From an uncultured Lachnospiraceae bacterium (lineage in GTDB: Bacteria; Bacillota; Clostridia; Lachnospirales; Lachnospiraceae), in contig CAMWTP010000053.1 of the NCBI GenBank assembly GCA_947177165.1, forward strand, positions 1 to 36,694: 36,694 bases of DNA. Reading direction: 5' to 3'. Both the position numbers and the translations under genes were made by a program. The notes beneath the pieces are model-generated. The model saw only the letters and a program-made list of their open reading frames with translations, had not been told where the DNA came from and made no database searches. Below, piece by piece: positions 8,854 to 16,721 of this stretch (positions are counted from its first letter, which is position 1; each line of letters starts with the position of its first letter).

Positions 8854-8892
8854 CTGCACCTCCCATACACTTCTATTATATGGGAGGTGCAG
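8854..8892 (-). repeat. Perfect 14-bp inverted repeat covering the remnant's ribosome binding site
   Basis: Arms CTGCACCTCCCATA (8854-8867) and TATGGGAGGTGCAG (8879-8892) are perfect and separated by 11 bases. On the minus-strand RNA the 3' arm contains the GGGAGG that serves the ATG at 8850, and the 5' arm is its exact complement, so the hairpin would hide the ribosome binding site. It could be a translation-limiting element kept from the parent gene, or an inter-cistronic hairpin. There is no T tract, so it is a poor terminator candidate. Confidence 0.7.
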
Positions 8893-8967
8893 CGAATTAA
8901 CAAGGTTAAAGTCCAAATTCTCTATATCTGCATTAGATTTGTAAAAAAATAACTGACTTAAAACATC

Positions 8968-11121
8968 CTATATCTTTTTAATAACCGTATCAAAAGCCTC
9001 CAGCCGCACCTTCTCCACGCCATACTCCGTATGAATGCTGCACTCCTGCGCCGTCTCGGCATTGTTGATGACAATCAAAGTCCTGCTCTCCGGATAAAAG
9101 GCACACTCCATCTCCGCGTTGTCTGTGAGATACAGGCCATTTATCGCCTCGCCGCCCGCATCTAAGATCAGATTCAGCAGCATCTTCGTGTTGGCATTGT
9201 TCACAGTAAATTTCGACAGATAAATTCCCTGTCCTTTGCCGAAAGAATTTCTTACCAGCAGCGGATTGCCATTATGTGCTGCCAACACAGAAGCTTTTCC
9301 ATCCGTCAGATGACACTTTGCGCCCTCAGGAATCGACGCGCCCCTGGGTATCACCTTATCCGCAGCAGCCTCATCCACCTCAAAGGCCCACTTTCCATGG
9401 CACACTCTGTCGACAGTATCCTCGTCGACACCAAGCACATGCGCCATTCTGAAAAAGCTGTCATATCCCGCCGCTGCCGAGGGCTCTCCCACGCCGATCA
9501 ATGTACCGCCCTCGTACACCCATCTCGTCAGTTTTTCAATCACAGCCTCGTCCTTCCACGCATCGCCGCCGCTCCATGCACTGCCTGCCATGCCGGCATT
9601 GATCACGACATCGACATTTTCCAGCGCACCGCTCTTCACGTCCTCAAAGCTGATGAAGCTTACCTCCAATGGAAGCCCGCTGAGCGCCTCGTTGATATGT
9701 ATCAGATCATGCATATATGTCTCATGAAAATGTCCTGACAATGACCATGAACGCATGCTCCCCCAGAAGTGCAGCACCGCCACTCTTGTATGGCAGTTGT
9801 ACGGTTTTCCGGCATGATGAAGCTCTTTCAACGACCGGAACTCGTCAGAAATCTTGGCAATATACTCCACAAAATCCGGAAAATCCTCCACCAGATGCAG
9901 ATATCCTCCAAGCCCGATCCGGTCAATCGGACACCGGAGCAGCGCACGCCTCACACTGTTCCAGTACTTCTTGGCATCCAGGGTCGGATTGCCGCCCTCC
10001 ATGAAAGTAGGCGCCCCGCCAAGCCCCACCGGAAACAAATACGGATGCAGTCTGAGCTCATGCGTGCCCACATCGACACCAGAGCAGAGCCTTGCCTCGT
10101 ACCCGGAAAAGACACACTTGATCAGACCATCAAAGCCAAACTCCTGAAAAGTCGGCTTGTACGGCTCGATGCCAACCCAGCTGTCGTCGTAAAATACATA
10201 CGCTTTCTTGCCGTACTGATGTACAATGTCAATCAATTGTCTGCCAAAATCAACTACAAAACGATTCACAAAGTCAATCCAGTCCATCTTCCTGCGGTCA
10301 CACGGCATATGCGTCACATGGAGCTTCCCCTGATTGACAAAATCCTCCGCCGTCATGCCATAGCCATATTTTGCCGCAAAATTGTCCAGCATCCTGGGAC
10401 TGACTGTAAAATCATACGAAGCCCAGTCCGAATAGAGCTGCCTGTTGCGCTCACTGCTTCCCCAGATCCAGACAAAGTTATAGAACATCGAAGTAAAGCG
10501 CACGACTGTCGTGTCCGGATGTGTCTCGCACCATTTTGTCATCCAGTCAAGCATGTATGCCTGTGTCTCGGGATACACCGGATCGATCTGCATCAGGTGT
10601 TCTTTGTCCCAATTATTCGTAGTATGGTTGTACATGGAAATCTCTTCCCAGATACGATACGCCAAAAAGCTCACCGTATAATTGTGCCACGGCGTGATAC
10701 CATCCAATATTACCGCCTGCTTTTCCTTGTCATAACGCCACTTTGACACATCAATCAAAGTGTCTGTCGTCCTGTCATAGACCTGCCAGTATTTCATTGA
10801 ATCGGCACTGTCATTTACACGAAACTGCTCTTCAAAAAAGTCTGCCATCAACACGATTGCAATATGATCGCTGTCCGCTGTCACCGGATTCGTCATCAAA
10901 AAAGTCTGCTGCAGCTTATCCTGATTCTGCTTTGCCCACTCATTGTGGTCTCTGATGATGCAGATTGTCGAATAAATCCCATAGCCTGCCTTCGTAATCT
11001 CATCGGAGAGCACCGTTCCGTCGCTGTCGCGTATCACATCTGCCCCCCATTTGTCCGCAAGCTGTAATGTCAATTTCTCATACCCTGCCTCGCCCGGCAG
11101 TGTAAAACTTCCTTTTTTCAT
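8968..11121 (-). CDS. GH112 phosphorylase, probably beta-1,4-galactosyl-L-rhamnose phosphorylase
   Basis: 717 residues, the usual size of GH112. The central TIM barrel carries YDDSWVGIEPYKP, where D313 corresponds (from memory) to the general acid of Bifidobacterium lacto-N-biose phosphorylase. Other matching segments are VGLGGAPTFMEGGNP, a glutamine-amidotransferase-like middle domain (VDVVINAGMAGSAWSGG..) and a C-terminal beta domain. GH112 enzymes use phosphate to split beta-galactosides into galactose 1-phosphate plus GlcNAc, GalNAc or L-rhamnose. Rhamnose mutarotase and GH105 in the same operon favour the galactosyl-rhamnose type known from Lachnoclostridium phytofermentans. No signal peptide, so cytoplasmic. 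The ATG at 11121 has GGAG 6 bases upstream. Acceptor choice is inference; membership of GH112 is well supported. Confidence 0.88.
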   Translation of the reverse strand: MKKGSFTLPGEAGYEKLTLQLADKWGADVIRDSDGTVLSDEITKAGYGIYSTICIIRDHNEWAKQNQDKLQQTFLMTNPVTADSDHIAIVLMADFFEEQFRVNDSADSMKYWQVYDRTTDTLIDVSKWRYDKEKQAVILDGITPWHNYTVSFLAYRIWEEISMYNHTTNNWDKEHLMQIDPVYPETQAYMLDWMTKWCETHPDTTVVRFTSMFYNFVWIWGSSERNRQLYSDWASYDFTVSPRMLDNFAAKYGYGMTAEDFVNQGKLHVTHMPCDRRKMDWIDFVNRFVVDFGRQLIDIVHQYGKKAYVFYDDSWVGIEPYKPTFQEFGFDGLIKCVFSGYEARLCSGVDVGTHELRLHPYLFPVGLGGAPTFMEGGNPTLDAKKYWNSVRRALLRCPIDRIGLGGYLHLVEDFPDFVEYIAKISDEFRSLKELHHAGKPYNCHTRVAVLHFWGSMRSWSLSGHFHETYMHDLIHINEALSGLPLEVSFISFEDVKSGALENVDVVINAGMAGSAWSGGDAWKDEAVIEKLTRWVYEGGTLIGVGEPSAAAGYDSFFRMAHVLGVDEDTVDRVCHGKWAFEVDEAAADKVIPRGASIPEGAKCHLTDGKASVLAAHNGNPLLVRNSFGKGQGIYLSKFTVNNANTKMLLNLILDAGGEAINGLYLTDNAEMECAFYPESRTLIVINNAETAQECSIHTEYGVEKVRLEAFDTVIKKI

Positions 11122-11245
11122 TTTCTTCTCCTATTTTTAAGCTCCGCGTCCGCCCTCCCGATGCTGTTATGGCAGATACACTCCCGACAGTCCGTTACAT
11201 ATGTCCGTAAATGCTCTGAGCATTGCAAGGCTGATGCTGTTTTGA

Positions 11246-12298
11246 TTATAGTGCGCCGTCTTTCTGCAATTCATCTGATACGAGAATCTTGCCAAAGAAT
11301 GCAAGTGCAAGTCCCTGTCCCCAGCCCTGGATCCAATCGCGGGAAATATTGCGGTAGCCGTCCGCATCATTCATGACCGCCGTTCCACCGGACACATTCA
11401 GGACTCTGCCGTCCGGGCCTACATTTGCAAGCATTCCCTTGATCGACTTGTTGATATATTTTGAGTGCAGGGGATTTGCCCGCGTAACCATCGCCGCCGC
11501 AATTCCTGCAGATGCCGAAATCTCCTCATAGGAGCTCTCGTCATTCAGTATCGTTCTCCACAGACCGTCCTCAGTCTGAAGCAGCTTGATCGCAGCCAGC
11601 TGTTCATTCAGGGAACCCGCCACATCCATATACTTCGGGTACAGATAGCACTTTTTCAGAATATCACTCACCTGCGCCATGGTAAACGCTGCCCAGGCGT
11701 TGGCACGCCCCCAGTAAAATCCAGACATATGGTCTTTGGTAATATTGTTATATCCATGATAGTACAGACCTGTATCCGGGTCCTGCAGATATTTGATGTG
11801 CCAATAGTACTGATTCAGCGCATCCTCGATAATCTCCTCGTCCGCAAGCTCCACGCCGACTCTCAGCAGGAAAAAGGCTGCCATGAAAAGCGTGTCCGCC
11901 CAGCACTGCTCCGGGAAATCGTTGTCAGCAGAAACCGTGTGCTGCAGGACATGATCGCCAAAACGAAGCGCGTCTTTTCTGATATAGCTGATTTTGCTCA
12001 TCACGATGTCCCAGTATTTCTGCTCGCCTGTCGCCTTGTAAAGCGTGATCAGACAATGCCCCATCGCACAGGCGTTGACAGTCCATACTTTCGGCAGTCC
12101 CAGGTCGATCAGCTCATCCACCCTGTCCTTTAAGAGTTTCAGATATTCCTCATTGCCCGTCTTCTCATAGGCATCGGCAATGCCAAAATACGCCACCCCG
12201 CACGGCCAGTCCCAGGTCAGGTCCATTTTCATCGTCCGTTTAACGATTTTGTCGATCACCTCCAGAATTTCCTGTTTGTCATACTCTAACTTCAACAT
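11246..12298 (-). CDS. Unsaturated rhamnogalacturonyl hydrolase, GH105 (YteR/YesR-like)
   Basis: 350 residues forming an (alpha/alpha)6 barrel. Family landmarks are LTWDWPCGVAYFGI near residue 30, FPEQCWADTLFMAAFF with the expected catalytic Asp at D135 (equivalent to D143 of YteR, from memory), the HGYNNITKDHMSGFYWGRANAW segment split around the substrate site, and QGWGQGLALAF at the end. These enzymes hydrate and remove the 4,5-unsaturated galacturonate that rhamnogalacturonan lyases leave on Rha-containing oligosaccharides. No signal peptide is seen, so it acts on imported fragments. The ATG at 12298 has AGGAGG 8 bases before it, better than the GTG/TTG codons upstream. It lies downstream of the importer operon terminator and upstream of GH112. 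GH88-type activity on other unsaturated uronates is a less likely alternative. Confidence 0.9.
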   Translation of the reverse strand: MLKLEYDKQEILEVIDKIVKRTMKMDLTWDWPCGVAYFGIADAYEKTGNEEYLKLLKDRVDELIDLGLPKVWTVNACAMGHCLITLYKATGEQKYWDIVMSKISYIRKDALRFGDHVLQHTVSADNDFPEQCWADTLFMAAFFLLRVGVELADEEIIEDALNQYYWHIKYLQDPDTGLYYHGYNNITKDHMSGFYWGRANAWAAFTMAQVSDILKKCYLYPKYMDVAGSLNEQLAAIKLLQTEDGLWRTILNDESSYEEISASAGIAAAMVTRANPLHSKYINKSIKGMLANVGPDGRVLNVSGGTAVMNDADGYRNISRDWIQGWGQGLALAFFGKILVSDELQKDGAL

Positions 12299-12468
12299 CA
12301 CCAAATCCTCCTTGCATTTTCATTCTATCATAATTTATATAAAATAATAGTTTTCCACACGAATTGTACGTCTATTTTCACGAAATGCAGTTTCATTTTA
12401 TCAACAAACGGATATCTGTTTCAACCCATTTGCTGATAAAATCAAACTCCTAGTTTCGTTTAAATACA
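12299..12468. promoter_or_regulatory. Leader and control region of the GH105 gene
   Basis: No gene is visible. Read toward GH105 on the minus strand it holds the 23-bp stem at 12389-12448, then TTTCGTG at 12384-12378, then GTACAATTCGTGT at 12369-12357, and an AT-rich run with TATAAA and TAGAAT before the ribosome binding site. The CGTG-containing strings recur upstream of the other sugar operons. A promoter is likely here, but its boxes are not clear enough to call. Confidence 0.45.
12389..12448 (-). repeat. Long imperfect inverted repeat (23-bp arms) between importer terminator and GH105
   Basis: Arms 12389-12411 and 12426-12448 match at 20 of 23 positions with a 14-base spacer. In minus-strand RNA two of the three imperfections become G-U wobble pairs and only one G-G mismatch remains, giving an almost continuous 23-bp stem. 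In plus-strand RNA the same sites would be C-A mismatches. That asymmetry suggests an RNA structure in transcripts moving toward GH105. It has no T tract. It could also be a DNA operator. Confidence 0.65.
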
Positions 12469-12490
12469 GCCCCCAACAAATGCTGGGGGC
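12469..12490 (-). terminator. Rho-independent-like hairpin after solute-binding protein gene
   Basis: GCCCCCA (12469-12475) and TGGGGGC (12484-12490) enclose an 8-base loop, 33 bases past the stop of the 12524-14284 gene. On the minus strand it is followed by TGTATTTAAA, a short weak T-rich tail. It probably reduces transcription from the importer operon into GH105 but may be leaky. Confidence 0.7.
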
Positions 12491-12523
12491 CGCTATGATT
12501 CTTTTCGGAAGTCTTCTTGCTAT

Positions 12524-14284
12524 TTATTTCTGAAGCTTTGTGGACTGTCCAGCCTCGTATGCTTCCTTTCTCTCGTCAACGATTTCCTGATATCCTGCGT
12601 CTGCGTACTTCTGTGCCAGTTCATCGTACAGTGCGTCGAATTCCTCAGGATCACACATTGTCAGCTGATCTCTGTACTCTGTGTAGAGCTCGAGCAGGGA
12701 AGCCTGATACTCTCCTACAGAATCCAGTACCACTGCGAAGTTACAATCGCTGACTGCACGACCCTTTTCCGCCAGTTCTACCTTTCTGTAATAGTTGTCG
12801 ATCAGCTCCTGTGTCACGTCATCCGGCAGATTCTTCGGTGAGCTTGCTGCGATGATTTCCTCGATCGTACCAGCATTTCTTGCCTCGATCGTCACACACC
12901 AGTAGTCCTTGGAGTTGTTGAAGCCCTGCTTGCAGTCGCCGTTGTAATCAGCCACTGGAACGGGAAGTCCGTCGTCACCCATGTTGTAGTTCTCGCCCTC
13001 GATACCCCACTGCATCGTGAAGAGATTCTCCTCCTGCGTCATCCACTCCATGTACATCCATGCTGCCTTGATCTCATCCTCTGATGCCTGTGATGAGAAA
13101 CCGATCATCATACCAAACGGATTGTCCGCACGATATGCTGACACTGTGCCGCCATCCGGATCATCGATCGCAGCCTGCAGCTGAACGCCGATATGTGCGT
13201 CAGGATTCTGCTCATAAAGCGCTGTCAGGAAATCCACATCGGCAGAAATATATCCTGCAAACTGGAAAATCTGTCCGCTTACAAAGGATGCCTTCTCTGT
13301 CTCGAGATCCGTTACATAGTACTCTGGATTCAGGAACCCTAACTGATACTTCTCATTCTCTCTTCTGATGTATTCCCTGTTTGCATCGTCGCCGAGTGCC
13401 GGAATCGCATAGTCTCCGTAGCATGCCCAGTTCTCCTCATCGAGCGGGAAGCTTCTGAATGCATAGTTCTGGTCAACGCCCGCGCCTGATACCATATGGC
13501 CGCCGAGCGGGTGCTCACAGAGTCCCTCGTCGATCAGTTTCTGGTACATCGCCTTCTGCTCCTCCCATGTCTCGGGATAAGAGTCATATCCGATCTGATC
13601 CAGCCAGTCCTTGCGGTAGAACATCACATACGTATAAGCTGTATCATAGTAAGGTCTCTCAGCCAGCGCAAAGTATGTATCACCGTTCATCTCTGTGTAG
13701 CCAAGCTGGTTCAAATCAACCATTCTCTGATAATATGTAGGTGCAACCTTTGCAAACTCGTCAAGATCATAAGTTGTCAGATATCCGTCTGCAGCCCACT
13801 GTGCCTGCTTCGGATAGTCATACTCCATCAGAATCGTCGGGAGATCCTCCGCTGCCGCCAGCAATGAGTAAGATGTCAGAACATCTGTACGCGTGATTGG
13901 CACATATTCCACAGTAATATTGTACTTGTCGCCGAAGTTCTCCTGTACCCACTTTGTCCAATAGTTGTCGCTTACGTTGGGAACACCCTCCGCTCCTCTG
14001 TCATATACAGGGATCTTCAGAGTAACATTCTCTGCAAATGCCTCCCAGCCGTCAACCCCTGCCGCACCGGAAGTATCCGCCGGAGCTTCTGCTGTCTCCG
14101 CATTGTCCGTCGATGCTGTGCTGTTGTCTGTCGATGCTGTACTGCTGTTATCCGCAGCTGTTGTGTTGTCTGCCGGTGTGCTGCCGCTGTCATCAGAACC
14201 GCCGCCGCAGCCTGTCAGTGTACCCATTGCCATCACGCCTGTCAATGCCAATGCCATTGCTCTCTTAAAAGCCTTCTTGTTCAT
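12524..14284 (-). CDS. Extracellular solute-binding lipoprotein of a CUT1-like ABC importer
   Basis: 586 residues with a lipoprotein signal peptide, lipobox LTGC and lipidated Cys at residue 26, then an Ala/Ser/Thr/Asp linker of about 45 residues containing a repeated STASTDN string. The rest resembles large family 1 binding proteins of the LplA type (FRKDWLDQIGYDSYPETWEEQ is a characteristic segment). AGGAGG lies 7 bases before the ATG. It follows the permease pair 14396-16285, with no ATPase gene nearby. It differs clearly from the other lipoprotein at 4430-6079, so the two importers probably take different oligosaccharides. Binding specificity is not readable from sequence. Confidence 0.9.
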   Translation of the reverse strand: MNKKAFKRAMALALTGVMAMGTLTGCGGGSDDSGSTPADNTTAADNSSTASTDNSTASTDNAETAEAPADTSGAAGVDGWEAFAENVTLKIPVYDRGAEGVPNVSDNYWTKWVQENFGDKYNITVEYVPITRTDVLTSYSLLAAAEDLPTILMEYDYPKQAQWAADGYLTTYDLDEFAKVAPTYYQRMVDLNQLGYTEMNGDTYFALAERPYYDTAYTYVMFYRKDWLDQIGYDSYPETWEEQKAMYQKLIDEGLCEHPLGGHMVSGAGVDQNYAFRSFPLDEENWACYGDYAIPALGDDANREYIRRENEKYQLGFLNPEYYVTDLETEKASFVSGQIFQFAGYISADVDFLTALYEQNPDAHIGVQLQAAIDDPDGGTVSAYRADNPFGMMIGFSSQASEDEIKAAWMYMEWMTQEENLFTMQWGIEGENYNMGDDGLPVPVADYNGDCKQGFNNSKDYWCVTIEARNAGTIEEIIAASSPKNLPDDVTQELIDNYYRKVELAEKGRAVSDCNFAVVLDSVGEYQASLLELYTEYRDQLTMCDPEEFDALYDELAQKYADAGYQEIVDERKEAYEAGQSTKLQK

Positions 14285-14395
14285 AATGAATCCTCCTTGT
14301 CTTCCGAAGGAAAATAGCGCCCTGATTCCCAGGGAGGATTTTCCTCCTTTAAAAATCTATAGTATAACCCGCCTATCGGGAACACTACCATCTCA

Positions 14396-15322
14396 TTAGC
14401 CTTTTACTGCACCAACCATCGTTCCCTTTACAAAATACTTCTGTACAAACGGATAGATACAGATGATTGGTATTGTCACAAACATGATACATGCCGCCTG
14501 CAATACCTCCGGCGTGCTTGTCACTGCCGCGCCCTCGGAGAGTGTTGCTGTCTGCGCATCGGAAGCCGATGATACAAGCTGTGACAGCTTATACTGAATC
14601 ATCTTCAGGTTCTCAGAACGGATATAGTACTTGTTGTCCGCGTATGCATTCCAGCGTCCCACTGCATAGAACAGGGAGAGCGTTGCGAGGATTGGCTTTG
14701 ACAGCGGCAGCACGATCTTCCATAAGATCTGGAAATTGGTAGCGCCGTCAAGAAACGCTGATTCCTCTAAGCTGTCCGGTATCGATGACTGCAGGTTCGT
14801 CTTCATGATCAGCATGTTGTAAGGCGAATAGATCAATGGAAGGATCAATACCCACATCGTGTCAAGTACATGTAAATCCTTGTATAACAGGTAAGCTGGA
14901 ATCAGACCTGCGCTGAAATACATCGGGAACATCAGGATAAAGGTGAAAAATGTCCTTCCCTTTAACCGCTTCTTGGAGAGCGGATACGCTGCACAAGTGC
15001 AGACCACCATACCAAGTACTGTAAAGATCAGTGTGACATAGATGCTGTATATCATGCTCGACACCATGCTTCCATCCTTGAAGATGGACACATATGCGTC
15101 GAAGTTGATTCCTTTTGGAATAAAGGAAACCTGCTTTGCGATAACATAGGAGTTGCCTGATATTGACTTTGCCAGCAGATGAATAAAGGGCAGCACACAG
15201 GTCGCGCACAAGAGCACCAGTATAACCATAATCACGACATCACTGATCCGGAACTTGTTGATCGCTCTGTTTCCGTCACTGTTTACTTCCGCACCGCGGA
15301 CGACTTCTTCTTTTTTTGCCAT
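14396..15322 (-). CDS. Carbohydrate ABC transporter permease (LplC-like)
   Basis: 308 residues with about six membrane segments. The EAA loop appears as EESAFLDGATNFQILWK, and the C-terminus KGTMVGAVKG is the usual LplC-type ending. The ATG at 15322 (MAKKEEVV) has AGGAGG 8 bases upstream; a GTG at 15331 would leave almost no spacing. It starts 13 bases after the lplB-like stop and precedes the binding-protein gene, completing the first importer set of the locus. Confidence 0.92.
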   Translation of the reverse strand: MAKKEEVVRGAEVNSDGNRAINKFRISDVVIMVILVLLCATCVLPFIHLLAKSISGNSYVIAKQVSFIPKGINFDAYVSIFKDGSMVSSMIYSIYVTLIFTVLGMVVCTCAAYPLSKKRLKGRTFFTFILMFPMYFSAGLIPAYLLYKDLHVLDTMWVLILPLIYSPYNMLIMKTNLQSSIPDSLEESAFLDGATNFQILWKIVLPLSKPILATLSLFYAVGRWNAYADNKYYIRSENLKMIQYKLSQLVSSASDAQTATLSEGAAVTSTPEVLQAACIMFVTIPIICIYPFVQKYFVKGTMVGAVKG

Positions 15323-15334
15323 GACACACACCTC

Positions 15335-16285
15335 CTATAACAAGCCTTCTTCGCCGAGTTTCTTCGCGAACCAGTCAGATAACAGTACCAACGCCAGACC
15401 TACAACAGACTGGAAGAGACCAACCGCAGTCGACATACTGAACTTATTTCCCTGAAGACCCTTCTCATAGATGTAGATTGCCAGCTGATACTGGAAATCT
15501 TTTACCTGCGAGTTTCCAAACTGGTCGAGACGCTCGAAGTTACTTCCCATCACTCGGCCAAGGTTCATGATCAGCAGTGTCACGATCGTGCTCTTGATCC
15601 CCGGCAGCGTGATGTGCAGCATCCTCTGCCAGCGGTTGGCACCGTCAATCATCGCCGCCTCGTACAAATCACCGCTGATGCCTGTGATCGCGGCAAGATA
15701 GATGATCGTGCCCCAGCCCATTCCCTGCCAGACGCCGATCAGCAGATAGGTCACTGCCCAGTGCCACTTCTCCGTCAGGAACGGGATACCCTCCTCGATC
15801 AGTCCTGCATTCATCAGGAAGATGTTGACAAGACCTGTCGACGGGCGGAACATTGTGTACGCCACGCTTCCGATGATAACCCATGAGAGAAAATGTGGCA
15901 GATACAAGATCGTCTGCGTCACTTTCTTGAACTTCGGATAGCGCAGTTCATTCAACATCAGCGCCAGGATAATCGGCATCGGGAATCCCACTGCCAGATC
16001 CAGCAGATTAAATACGATCGAACTCTTCAGGGAACGATGAAAATCCGCATCCTTAAATACTTTGATGATCGTCTCCATGCCAACCCATTTGCTGCCTGCA
16101 TATCCCTTTGCCGGCTTATAATCCATAAAGATCATCCGCATGCCGGGATACGACGCATAGTTGAAGAGAACCACCATTACAATTGGAAACAACAGCATTA
16201 AGTATAACTGCCAGTCTCTCTTGAAGCTGTTCTTCCAGGTAGTATGTACGGTAACTTCCTTGTTGCCGCCTTTTGTTTTACCCAT
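15335..16285 (-). CDS. Carbohydrate ABC transporter permease (LplB-like)
   Basis: 316 residues with six predicted membrane segments (first: LYLMLLFPIVMVVLFNY) and the EAA loop DLYEAAMIDGANRWQRM. I chose the ATG at 16285 (MGKTKGGNK) because GGGGG lies about 8 bases upstream and because the frame extension to 16408 has no family similarity. It is the first gene of an operon that diverges from the AraC regulator at 16722, the usual layout for a locally controlled importer. Confidence 0.91.
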   Translation of the reverse strand: MGKTKGGNKEVTVHTTWKNSFKRDWQLYLMLLFPIVMVVLFNYASYPGMRMIFMDYKPAKGYAGSKWVGMETIIKVFKDADFHRSLKSSIVFNLLDLAVGFPMPIILALMLNELRYPKFKKVTQTILYLPHFLSWVIIGSVAYTMFRPSTGLVNIFLMNAGLIEEGIPFLTEKWHWAVTYLLIGVWQGMGWGTIIYLAAITGISGDLYEAAMIDGANRWQRMLHITLPGIKSTIVTLLIMNLGRVMGSNFERLDQFGNSQVKDFQYQLAIYIYEKGLQGNKFSMSTAVGLFQSVVGLALVLLSDWFAKKLGEEGLL

Positions 16286-16464
16286 ATCAAAACCCCCATT
16301 CCTGTTTTGATTATCCAAAAACCGTCGCAAATGAATCTGCGGCAATCCCGAGTGTCTGCGTGGTGCTTTTGTCAGCCACACAATGCTTTCGTTATTTTGT
16401 ATAATCAATTATTACTTATGATTCTATTTTCGTGCATTTTAACTTTTAATTCTAGCAAAAAGAA

Positions 16465-16541
16465 AATAAAAACTATGCATTTCCAACCATTTATGTTATA
16501 ATCTCTATAAACACCGGTCGACGAAATGCATAGTTTTTATT
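16465..16541. repeat. Perfect 19-bp inverted repeat with 39-bp spacer
   Basis: Arm 16465-16483 is the exact reverse complement of 16523-16541, with ATGCAT at the core of each arm. The 39-bp spacer contains an extended -10 box. The arm centres are 58 bp apart, roughly five and a half helical turns, which would suit a looping dimeric regulator. The divergent AraC protein is the natural candidate to bind it. Confidence 0.75.
16494..16502 (+). promoter_or_regulatory. Extended -10 promoter element for the AraC regulator gene
   Basis: TGTTATAAT is a full extended -10 element (TGN-TATAAT) on the plus strand. The -35 region at the proper distance (16474-16479, TATGCA) is poor and lies inside the inverted repeat arm, as expected for a regulated promoter. 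A start near 16509 would give a leader of about 213 bases. Activity is inferred only. Confidence 0.5.
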
Positions 16542-16721
16542 ATTTTTACTTTTTTTCGTTATCTATTTTGACTAGGTTTGTCCCTGTTTTGCGGCCAAAA
16601 ATGGCTGGAAAGATTTGTTATAGTTGGTTATTTCTGGTTTATATGGACATAAAGTCTATCTAAAAAGTTTTGTAGATTGTGCAAAAATAACCATTATACA
16701 TCAGAATGGAGGTTGTTATAT

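Larger units (their letters stand above)
16286..16721. promoter_or_regulatory. Divergent control region between importer operon and AraC regulator
   Basis: 436 bases with no convincing gene. It carries a perfect 19-bp inverted repeat (16465-16483 and 16523-16541) around the extended -10 box at 16494-16502 facing the AraC gene. Toward the importer, the minus strand has TGCACGAAAATAGAAT ending at 16423, whose TAGAAT could be a -10 box with a weak TTAAAA 17 bases before. The 16551-16721 part is a long AT-rich leader of the AraC gene with no clear structure. Confidence 0.55.

Noticed and set aside
8851..8916. Longer start for the AAA-ATPase remnant (80 codons from 8916)
   Set aside because: The extra 22 codons cross the inverted repeat and bear no resemblance to the family, whose proteins begin at MGIYLNPG with the visible ribosome binding site.
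9769..10746. Plus-strand frame of 325 codons over the GH112 gene
   Set aside because: Antisense shadow of a well-supported GH112 frame; composition is His/Arg/Pro rich and matches no family.
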